Source: Thozetella sp. PMI_491 (taxonomy: Eukaryota; Ascomycota; Sordariomycetes; Chaetosphaeriales; Chaetosphaeriaceae). From it: a stretch of 64,000 bases of DNA. Of this stretch, positions 34,044 to 44,345 are shown piece by piece. The stretch covers positions 62,001 to 126,000 of the forward strand of contig MU270052.1 of assembly GCA_021432635.1 (NCBI GenBank), in the 5' to 3' direction. A model generated the notes under the pieces. The model was given only the letters and a program-made list of their open reading frames with translations. It was not told the DNA's origin and made no database searches. The position numbers and the translations under genes were made by a program. Within the stretch, counting starts at the first letter, position 1; every line of letters starts with the position of its first letter.

Positions 34044-35492
34044 TCAAATGTTGAGCCAGCTTCCCTTTTTCTCGGTCTCGGTTGGTCTCTCGGGACCCAC
34101 CTCAGGATCAACCGGCCTCTCGAGGCCCATTTCGGGGTCGTCGGCCGGCCTCTCAAGGCCCAGCTCAGGGTCGGCCTGGCTGTTCCGCCGCACCAGCAGC
34201 TCTACACTGATTCGGCGCACGATGCGGTCGCGTGTTTGCTCCTTGGCGAGGCTCGAATCGCTAATCGTGTCTTCCAGGTCTCCCGTCCGGCTCACCGATA
34301 CGGCCGCCATCGCCCGTCGCGAAGCCGACTCCTTGGGTTTCCCGCTCACACGGCCGAGCTCCATCGCCAAGCCCCGGCTACGGTTCTGTGCAGGGGCCGC
34401 GAGGTTGTGGAAGGCGCCGGTCTTTAGCGCTCGGGAGAAGAGTGGTCGGATCGCAGGAACGCTGACGGCGACGATACCGACGTTCTGCTCGATGCTGGGA
34501 AATCTTCAGTTAGTCTAGAGGGCGGGGGCTGTGGAGCCTTTGTTTACTCCAGGATAGGGGCATGGCGCAGGGCTTGGCACGACGTACATGGACCAACATG
34601 TCAGGGAGAAGGACTCATACGTCAGATCCTTCCTATTGTTGAGCTCGTGCAGTGATAGGGACTTCATCAAGGCGGCAACGCCGATACTTCCCCTTTCTGT
34701 TAGTTGCACCTTCGCCACGCAGTGCGGATGAGGCAATCGACGCGGGACTTACAAGACGCCAAGCCCCATAATCAGGCCAATGGCCCACTTTGTCCTCTTC
34801 GCCATGTGCAATCTGTACAAAATCACAGCCGGGAAGAGGGCCACCGTCCAGTCGCACACGATAGAGCTGTAGCCCTGCACGCTGGAAATCGCGATGATGA
34901 CGTTGAACGGCCAGCATTCGCCTGGGACGCTGGGATCCCAGAGTCTCGGCAGCGGGCGGCACTGTACAAAAGTGCAAATACAGCACACCAGGTTGACGAT
35001 GTTGTTGACAGCGATGATTCCCCAGAGGAAGACCCTGCAGTAAAGCATATCCTTTACGATCCGGAGGAGGAAGAGGCACATCGACGTCCGAGCAAGGGTG
35101 GCCGAGAACAGATTAGGGATGATCGAGAGCTGGCTCCATTTGGAGGCGTTCACGGCGCCGTCCCCAAGGTAAAACATGTGGCGGCCTTCTCCGGCCATGA
35201 CGGCCTCGATCTCAAATGCCATGGTGACAACCGCGCATGCCTGGGACCTGGGGTTAGTACGTGAGGCATTCGACAGCGCAAGAGCGGAACAGGAGCTTGG
35301 GAAAATCCTTACACCGGCAGCGACTAAAGTATAGTCATCCCATCCTACAGTCCGCACCACTACGATCCTCGTATACAGCCTCGTGGCGATGAAAAACAGG
35401 GCGATGATAGTAGTAACGTTGAGTAACGCGAGTAGACTCGGACCACGAGTGACGTCTCCCTCTGGCGGTTCCGGGAAGCCAAGGTCGGACAT
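34044..35492 (-). CDS. Rhodopsin-domain (Pth11/SAT4-like) seven-helix membrane protein
   Basis: Plasma-membrane protein of the fungal rhodopsin-like family that includes Pth11-like receptors. Exons are 35492-35313, 35240-34753, 34686-34588 and 34494-34044, giving 405 aa. Donors are GTAAGG, GTAAGT and GTACGT. Seven hydrophobic segments can be counted, with family motifs VGWDDYTLVAAG after helix 2, ARTSMCLFLLRIV, FVQCRPLPRLWD and, in the last exon, IIEQNVGIVAVSVPAIRPLF. There is no CFEM domain before the helices, so it is not a classical CFEM-Pth11. The cytosolic tail is polar and ends in three degenerate copies of a DPE-x-G-x-ERP unit. The exon 3 acceptor is uncertain by 6 nt (34686 or 34692, both in frame; the latter gives GVL-GSIGVAA). 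Ligand unknown. Confidence 0.87.
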
Positions 35493-36181
35493 GGCCCAAC
35501 TCTTCTTGCGCGAAGACGACCGTCGGTGCAGTGACCTGTACGGCGGCACGATGTGTTGGTCCCAACAGTGAGCTAGAGAGTTATATTAACCCCAAGCGAG
35601 AAGCCGTATCACGGGGACCGTGGGTCGAGAGCTCCAGGTCGACATCGACATGGCAGACAAACAGACAGACAGGCAACCCTGGGGAGTTTGGACCAGGGCC
35701 AGGGTTTATGGAGAACGCGACATGCATGGCCGGTCAGCCGCGCCTCAGTCCAGCGAGTGAGAGTGGTTGCGACTCTAGGTGAGAGGCAAGAACTTGGCGA
35801 CATGTGCTTGGCCCTTGGCATGTTGCTGATATGCACTGACAGAGTGACACGGAGATGCAAGTGAACCAGGCGGGCAACCAAGGCGAGTTGGGCATCGCAC
35901 GCCGCAACCTCGCCATAGTCGTGCAGACCACCCCCTCCCTGGCCAAGCACGCATGCCTGTCGTGGAGTCCGGGGAGGTGCGTTAGGTCATCGGGTTAGAT
36001 CGAGTTAATTATTCATTTCGCCACGCGAGAATGCCAGATAGGCTCTGGCCCCCGTTTCAACTAGTCTGGGTGTGTCTCTTGATCACAGCCCCAACATTCA
36101 CGGCGGGCGAGTAAGATATCGTGGGACTCGACACATCTGCCCAGTTTTGGAAACATCCCACGCATGATCATGGCGCTCAAG

Positions 36182-36201
36182 CACACACGCACACACACAC
36201 C
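36182..36201. repeat. CA-dinucleotide microsatellite
   Basis: Run of CA repeats with a single CG interruption, within the gene-poor gap. Confidence 0.7.
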
Positions 36202-37304
36202 TCTACAATCCCACCCTCGCCTTTTCTTTTCCTAGAAAGTCGCAGGGCAGCTTTGAACACCACGGACCTTCAGCATTTGAGATTGCTTACCATGGATCGG
36301 CAGGTCAAGCCTCATGTGAACACACACGCCAAGCGCATGTCAGCCAGCGCTTTGTTGAAGAAACCAGCCTGCTCAGCTGGATAGACAATAATACAATGAA
36401 GGCGGAAGCAGCCACACGGCGGGAGCCCGACTCCTACTGACAAACCGCCTGCACACTGCGTGGGCATCCCCCGAGGCATCCATGCAAACGCGCTCTCCAC
36501 CCCCGCACTATCAATAGTCGTACCAGAAAATCGCGGTGCTTTTTAGGCAAGTAGCTTCATGCTTGAACCAGAAACAACACACCCACTCTCCCCCGAATCC
36601 CACAAGCCCGGTACTTCTCAAATCTGGACGTAGAGGTCTCTCGCAAGGCGCCTGCGCAGCCAGTCGATCTGTCCCGTCCCTGGGTGTGTTCCGCTTGGGA
36701 TAGACGTCATGCAGTTGGTGAGCAGCGCAGAGCCCGGGCATCTGCTGCCCGCGTATCTCCAAAGATGCACGATGCAATCTGAGTCAACACGATCGCAGCG
36801 ACCAAGGCGGCGGAAGCGAGAATGGTCGTGATACAATCAAACAGGCGCGGGAGCCTCGAGTGCTGCTTTGGGGTATGACATACGGCTGCCACGAGGCACA
36901 GCAGTGCGGGAGTCGAATCAGAGCTGCAGAGAAGCCCTGCTGGGGGGACACGGGGAGCCCCTGACCGGTCAGCTACGGCGTGGCATGCCGGTACCATCGC
37001 CGACTGTCGTGTAACTAAGATGCCACTCCCCCGCCAATGGGCGGTTCCGGGGCATGTTCAAAAGTTCCGCCGCGGAAGGTACTAAACTTGCCGCGGCCAC
37101 GGACCTTGGGACGGCATAAATCGAATTCTAAGGGGTGGCGGGCTTTGGGCCGTTATTCTTTTTGCACTTCTTACTCCCCTTCTCTAGCTATTTGAAGGTT
37201 GACGGCCCCCGCGAAGCCCTCATGGAGGCATATCACTCCAGCGTGCCAAGATCTCTGCCGTATAGGGTACCGTATCCGGCCCAGCGCTGGAGCCGCTCAA
37301 GTCT

Positions 37305-37323
37305 CCCCCCCCCCCCCCCCCCC
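37305..37323. repeat. Poly-C homopolymer, 19 bp
   Basis: Nineteen consecutive C followed by TTTTC. Exact length may be a sequencing artefact, since such runs are error-prone. Confidence 0.8.
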
Positions 37324-38666
37324 TTTTCAGCGCTGCCACCCGGCCAACTTTACGTATTTCTGAACTTGCATATCGTCACTTGACACATTGATCAAGTAAC
37401 GTCTTACACATCGTGCCGTCCGTGCCATGAATCAGCCATGGGGTCCCCTCCCGCCGCACTGAGAAGAATAGTAGCTTATAGCATAGCCTTGTGAATCCTG
37501 AAGTCTTGGTGTTGCGAAGATATCCGTGTGTATTTGCGCTCGGAACTTCTACTGGCTTCAACGACGGGCCGATGCGAGGCATGTTGACAGGGAAGATGCG
37601 TCGCCGATCCTGATCCCGCAGTCGCTCGACCACTCAAGAACCGTTGGTGACTGAGCGATGCATGGTGGTGTTATGCGGCCCAGCCCCCGGTACCAGTCGC
37701 GCCACGCGATGTGATCGGATGCGCCGGCGTTGCAGGCCCGGACTTTTCAGATACAAAGCCGGTGGCTGGCCTGAACTCGAAACTGCCCTGTATTGGGGAA
37801 GGATCTTTGCTTACTTGTGCGGTTCGTAACGTTTGAGTGAGTCCGATTCTGAGGGTCTAATGCGAGAGACAACGCTGTCAAGTCCGAGGAACAGCAGCTT
37901 AACTTGTTTGTGTAGCACATCAAGGTATTTACTTCATGGTATGGCAGAGTTAATTGAGAAACACTCTGAGGCGGGGTGCGAGGTTCTGGTTATCCTCCTC
38001 TAGTAGGTATGGGCTAGTTGAAGTGCGAGTGCGGCAAGGAGTGTAATGTAGACCAAGAGGACGGAGACAATTGGAGCTGATGAAGGAGCATATGCAGAAG
38101 ACGACGCCTTATTTGTCGTGCATAGATATACATTTGTACATCATCGCTATTTCTAGCCTGCTGCAGCCTATCGAGATGCCACATAGGTAGCACAAGAACA
38201 CGCTCGGGGACGGATGCTATATTACAGGGCTCGCCAAGGCGGACGACCAGCTGGTAAGGCGCAGCAGTACAACTGAGATACAGGCGAGATGGCCGATGGA
38301 CCCGTGGAAAACCCCAAGAAACAACTTTGATTTGAAGGCCATCGCCATCCTGAGCTAACCTTTCCCGGAACGCCGGCCCTGCGCGTCTGATTACATCGAC
38401 GCCTCGCGCAGCGAATGCTACAAGGTTCCGAGTAAGGTCTGAGGAACGAAGAAAAAGAAAAGAAAAGAAGCTCATAAATACAGAGTTCATCGACGCCAGA
38501 GACATTTGGGCAAAACTATGCCTCTTGGCTGCTGAACGGTGGCGACGTATGTTCATGTGCTCCCGCGGTCGGCACCCTGTCCCCGACCTCGCCTCTCCCG
38601 TGATTCTGGTATGCTCTCGTTCCATGCCATCATCATCCCATCGTTTCCCGTACCCCTCGCCACCTC

Positions 38667-41600
38667 TCACCTCCCAACGGTAGAAAATGCGCTTTTGACT
38701 TCTGCCCTAGGCCACTCGAAGAGCACGTCTCCGCCATACACGTCGGTCGTGATGGCGCCGATGCGCATCTCGACGTTGCCATAGAAGCGCTCGCACTCCT
38801 TGAGCACGCGGTTGACCAGCGGTTTGGCCAATGCCGGCTCGTCAGCATCGCCAAAGTGCTTCTCGACTCGCTTTCTCAACGTCTCGATGCCCTTACGCAC
38901 CTCGCGTGCGTCATAGGCACCAAGCACCTTGTTGAAGACGGCCTTAGAGTTGCTAGGCTGTGCGGCAATGGCAGAGGGGCTCTTGCCGTTGTTGAGCTGC
39001 GCCTCGATGTTCTCGAGCGTCTCGAGCAGCTTGCCCAGCGGGCGGCGCATCACAGCGTTAAGATACAGGCCCATGTGCTCGGCCATTTCGTTCTGCGCCT
39101 GCTCCTTCCACTCATCAAGCACCTCGATGCTCCGGGGCCCATCGACCTCCTCGAGGTAATGGTTCATGTTCTCAATCAGGAGGATATGGAAGTTCAGTGC
39201 CTCCTTATCTTCAGGATCGGCCGAGTTGGAGCTGGAGATATTGGCGACGCTGACCGCCGGATTCTCGCGGGCAATGACCTTGAGCGAGTCGAACATGGAC
39301 TTGAGAATGCGGTCGTACTCGCGGTCGACCATGCGGCGGATAGGAAGATGGGGGTCAACACCTGCAAGCATAGCCTCCACAGCCGCCGAGAACTGCGGGA
39401 AGATACGCATAAAGCCGATAACGCCCTTGCGCTTTTTGATCTTGACCTTGGTCTCCTCGATAGCTCGCACTTGGTCGTCTACAAACTTCTTAAACTTGCT
39501 CTCGAGCGCCCCGTGCAGCCTCTGGAGCGCGCTGTTTAGGAAGTCCTGGTTGGATTGGCTCATGTCGGCCATCTTGCGCTCCAAGGCGGCGAGGACGCCG
39601 ATTCCTTGGCTGAGTGGAAAGTTAGTGATGGTAAAACGCACCTCGGAGCTTGGAGGGAAGGAATGACATACAGAGGATCTGAGCCCAAGACCCAGTCGAT
39701 CAGCTGTTGAATACTTGGCTCGAGGAAGCTGAAAATAACCTCCATAGCACGGGTTACTCTCCTGGCGAGCTCGCGATCCGGCTCCATCAGCCGATGCCGC
39801 TTGAGGTCGTTGCCACGGCGCTCCCTTGGCCGCGACAGCGCAACAATGTCTGGGAAGTCCATCTGCTCGAGCGATGTGGCGTGGAAAAAATCGATGATGA
39901 AGTTCTGCTCCATCTCGACCAGGGGCAAGAGGTCGTCTAGGACGCCTGCAAACACCTCATAAGGGAGGGCTCGGCTGTCTGCGACCTTGTCAATGTTCGA
40001 GCGGCTTCCATCCCCTAGCGGCGACCGCAGAGTCCTGGCAAGCGTCTGGCTCCGCTTCACGGTGAGCTTGCGAGCTGTTGTGGCAATGCCTTCCTCCTTC
40101 TTTTCCTGCAGCGAAGTGAAGAGAAGTTCCGACTCTTCCCCTGTCGGCTTCTTGGCATTCTTCTTCCAGACCTCCATCGCTTCCTTGAACTCGGCCTTGT
40201 AAATAGGATAGCTCTTGTCTTGGTAGACCTGAAGGATGCGGTTCCAGTTGTCGAGATCCGCATCCCTGGCGTAGAGAATGAGGGGGCTGTACATCCACAG
40301 CAGATCCCGGCCTGCATCGTGGTTTCGGGTATCAACCTTCTTTGTGAGCGCACTTTCAAGTGCCCCCCGTGTTGCCCTGGAGGCTTCTTCAAACTGGCGA
40401 GCCATGAACTCCACAAGCCGTCGCATGAACATCTTGCTCTCCGCCACGTACATCTCCTTCTTCTCTTGAACGATGCGCATCTTGCCATAGTCGCTGTTGA
40501 GGGTGGACGATTGGTCACCGCTCTCATCTTCGCTCTTCCGTGCGTCAGCGGTACCCATGGCTGGATCAATCTTGTTCATCGCCTTGAATAAGGTGACCAA
40601 TGCGGCCTCGATCTCTTCAATTCCGCCGAGGCTCTCAAGTGGCGCGACCTTTAGCGCGTCGAGATCAGACTCGCTGATGGCACACGTCTCGATCAGCGAC
40701 TCGAGCTCCTTCATCAGAAGCTTCTGGTTGGCTGCCTGGACTTGTAGACCTTGTCCCTGGGCCTCAATATAGGCAATATCGTCAGAGAGTGTCTAGAAGG
40801 TAGTTAGCATACGCTGAGCGAAACGGCATACCGTGGTGCCTTACCGAGAGCTCCACGCTGTAGAGCGTGAGCAAGTTGTCCAGCTCTTCGCATTCTGTTA
40901 TCGCAACGTCGATGCCTTTCTTGATCAGATCGACTCTCTCATCCTCCTCCTGGAAACGAGCCAGCCAGCCTCCTGCCTGGGCCTTGTTGAGCTCACGTTC
41001 CATGTCTATCTTCATCTCATCGTAGTTCTTTGCCCGCATCTGATCGCCAGGAACCCACGAAAAGTAGTCAAGCCATTTCCCAAATTCGGTGCTCCGGTTG
41101 TCCAACACAGCTGGGTCAATACCGAGGCTGGCCAGATACTTCGCGTCATTGCCTGTGATGATCGATTTCCTCGCCTCTTCCTTCGCTTCTGCTTCGGCAT
41201 TCTTGACCTCCTTAGGCGGCGCCTCTAAACTGGTGGGTCTGCTGGAGTTGGGCACCGTGACCTTCACCTCCGGTAGCGCAGATGTCCTGTCAGCAGCTTT
41301 TGGTGGGGGCTCGGGTGTCGGGGTCGTGGGCTCAGGCGTCTTGTGCGAGGATACGGGCCGAGGCGGTGCGGGTACGACCTCCGTGATCCCGTCCGGACCT
41401 TCGTTCGATTTATTCAAGTTTCGTAACCGGTCGGCAGCACCGCCCGGGCGCGGCCGAAAGGCCGACGCCGCCGAGGCGGCCTTCCAGAATGCTCCTGCAA
41501 CATCACCCTTGGACTTCTTAGCTTTGATCATGGGTCCAAGCCCTGGGCGTATATCCTCCTGCGCCGGTTCAACGGGGGACTCGACTGGTGTCTCAGTGCC

Positions 41601-42968
41601 GGGTGGGGGGGATGTGGTCGAATTCGCAGAGATTGGCGTCTCAGCCAAAGGACTAGTCACGCTGGCTGGGTCTCGGCTCACATCGTTAGCTACTATCCGA
41701 TCACCTATCGGCTCTGGCCGTCGGTTCGTCGAATTCTTCCGCGGCGACATTCGGTCTACGCTTCGGGGGGGAACCATGGGCTCTCGCCGCATGGCCGGGC
41801 TCATTAGTGGAGCCGGAACAAGATCTCGATCGGCGCTCTGAGGTCGTAGGGGGTCCATTGGCGGCCGCTTTCTTTCCGGAGGCGGCTCGTTGACGGGTGG
41901 CGGCGGTGGTGGAGGCTCGGGGGTCGTGTATGCGGACCCTCCGTTGACGACACCGTTCCTCGATCTTGGCCGCAACGAACCGTCGTCGCTCTTCGTCGCG
42001 AGGGACGCAGCGACCGAATCCTGGCTCTTGTTGTTAGAGGCGAGCCGTCGTAGCGGCGCCATTTCTTGGGAGCGGCTGGAGTCAATGCTCGCAGAAGGTG
42101 ATGCGGAGCCATTCATCATCATTGGACTGCGCGAGCTTCCTCGGTCAGCCGTGGTCGGCCGGGGAGCCAAGTTTCCGTTTCCGTTGAGGCCAGAGGAAGC
42201 AGAAAGATTGCTCGAGGAGGCATCGGGAGGCGCAGGACGCCGGGGTATCGTCTGCTCTACTGGCTTCCTTGCAGCTTGGGCTCCGCCGAGGACTTGGTCG
42301 ATCTCTCGCTGGTCGAAGTTGGTCAGCTCCGGCATCCTGCCATTGGTGTATTTCCCGTAGATCTTGATCAGACTAGCGATGAAGAATTTTTTCTCCTTGT
42401 CGGACTGGGCTTGCCAGTAATACGGTTTGCCAAGGCTGATGATGAAGCCGACTTCACCGGCCCAGTCTCGCAGATTGGGAGACACACCTGGGCCAGTGAA
42501 GGACTCGAGGGCGGTCAAGTCGTCGAGGTTCCATGTTTTCCCGATTGAAAATGAGCCGTTTGGATTCTCCTTAGACTTGTGCACGCGCACACGGCCGGAT
42601 TTACGAACGGCAACGATGATGACTCGAGGCTTTTGGGACTGGGGGGTTCGGGCTTGAGGAGGCGGAGGTGACGTGGGATGGGTCGAGAATTCGAGGATAC
42701 GAATATGGGTAATGTAGGTTTCGAGCACTAATCAAAAAGGCCACTGGTTAGCCGTCGATTCTGTGGGTGGTATCGCCGCATGACACGCATCCGAAGGGAT
42801 GACGCGGTGCGGTCAAGAGCGCGAGCGCCGGGCTCTCGTGGTGGGCCGGTAAGGGCAGAGCGTACCTGAGCCATCTTCATCTTTTTTGTTGAAGCAGCTT
42901 TCGACGATGCGTCTCTTCTCATCGTCAAACCTCTCGGCCCGGTTTAATTCGCGGCCGTTGGTCGCCAT
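38667..42968 (-). CDS. SEC3: Exocyst complex subunit SEC3
   Basis: Exocyst subunit that marks exocytic sites at hyphal tips. Exons are 42968-42866, 42727-40845, 40792-39672 and 39609-38667, giving 1349 aa, normal for filamentous fungi. Introns use donors GTACGC, GTAAGG and GTATGT and acceptors ATTAG, CTAG and CTCAG, and join KDEDGS-VLETYITHIRIL, YSVELS-TLSDDIAYIEAQ and LGSDPL-QGIGVLAALE. The N-terminal PIP2-binding PH-like domain covers about residues 30-150 (RVIIVAVRKSGRVRVHKSKE, TWNLDDLTALESF, IGKPYYWQAQ-like segment). A Pro/Ser-rich disordered linker follows to about residue 490. After a coiled-coil region (AYIEAQGQGLQVQAANQKLL) comes the helical Sec3_C domain to the end. The ATG at 42968 begins MATNGRELNRAERF and has a good context. 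Confidence 0.95.
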
Positions 42969-44345
42969 GGCGGCGGTCGCCTCGGGGCTGTCCAGTCAGT
43001 CCGAGGCAGGCGGTCAAGTTGGCGACTCATGAAGCTCGGGTCGGCTGCGAAGCGACACGCAACACGAGCATGTCGAAGCCGCCCAGGCAAGGGGGGGCAA
43101 GACGGCGGGCAGCTTGTTCGCGAGAATCGGAGATGGTACTGGGGTGCTTGGCGATGGAGGTCGGCAGGTGGCGGGGAAGCCGACAGGAATTCGCGGGCTA
43201 GAGGGCGAAGCTTTGACGAGGTTGGGTTGCTTGGGAGTCTAGAGGCTCTTTGCTAGAGCCAAGTCAAGGTCGACGTAGATGTGGCTGAGGTGGAGTTAGC
43301 GACCCGGGTTTCCCTTGGCCGGTGGGTCCCGTGCTACAGAAAAGAAACGGCCCGGCCGGACCTGCCGGGCCAGCACCTACCAAATTCCCTCCTCCCCCCC
43401 AAGCTGTTCTCTGCATTCCCCACCAGATTGGTCGGATTACAGAAGTACGACGAGCGGGAGCTTCAGACTCTGAGCAAAGACGATGTGATTTGACATCTCG
43501 AGAGCATTTTTTCAACCTTAATTCTAATATTAGATAGCGATCTATGGGACCTTCCTAGGCCGCCGACTACTCTAGTTCTTTTGCAAGGGCTACGAGGATC
43601 AATCATATCTGTGCCGGGTCTGGCCTGGGGGCGATGGCCAAGTTGCGATTTTTCTGTTCTCCCCCTAGTCTCCTCCGCGGGCAAGCCACAAGCAGAAGTT
43701 GGCTCTAGCGATTCCCCCCAAATGGGAGAGGTGTTTCAAACTGTAAGCACCCAACCTTCCGCTGGGATGACCCACTAGGCGCCAATTGCATTAATTGAGC
43801 TGCCTCTTGGAGCTCCTCTCAGTCACCACGGTTGAAACAGTACCAGGTCGGATCTTTGATCCTCTTTTTCGAAAGAAACGCGTACGCATGGCGCTCTAGA
43901 CTTTTTGACTTTGCGAAAGAGCGAATGGCAGGAATGGCCCCAGTCCTTATTAGTGCCGGATCCCCATCCTTCTTTCCTCCAGCTGTTCGCGGCAGCCGAG
44001 TTCCCTCCCAGATAGCCTTCGTCAAAGCCCATTATGCTATCGACTGGCTTGTTTCATAATGCCCTGAGGGGCCTGCGCAGTCCACCGCACATCGACCATT
44101 CCATGTCTCATCCCCTGTCCTACCAATGGCAGCAGAGCCAAGAAATTGGGCTTATAACCAGCCAGTCGAGAGCTGGTGACAATCATTACTTCTTTTTGAG
44201 GCCGGCGCTACGGAAGTTTCGCCAAGATCCCGCCCTTTGAAGGACTTCGAGACTCGGCTCAGTCGGGTAGTCTATATATATATAAAATACATCAAGTGCC
44301 AGCGACCACAGCATCAACCTTCCCAGGAAGAGTTGCGATGACTGC
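42969..44345. other. Intergenic region upstream of SEC3
   Basis: About 1.4 kb between SEC3 and the stop of the ASCH-domain gene. An alternating TA run lies at 44273-44284. No gene seen. Confidence 0.4.

Larger units (their letters stand above)
35493..38666. other. Large gene-poor gap
   Basis: About 3.2 kb with no well-supported gene. It holds a CA-rich microsatellite (36182-36201), a 19-bp poly-C run (37305-37323) and an ATG-started 96-codon minus-strand frame at 36707-36997 with one strong hydrophobic segment. The right end (38000-38666) is downstream of SEC3 and open on the minus strand, but this looks like 3' UTR. Confidence 0.4.

Noticed and set aside
37135-37383. 82-codon plus-strand frame
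   Set aside because: No ATG at the start; its Pro-run is only the translation of the poly-C tract.
38014-38670. 218-codon minus-strand frame downstream of SEC3
   Set aside because: Begins at the SEC3 stop region, no domain or protein-like pattern; more likely 3' UTR.
38856-39539. 227-codon plus-strand frame
   Set aside because: Antisense to the conserved SEC3 C-terminal domain.
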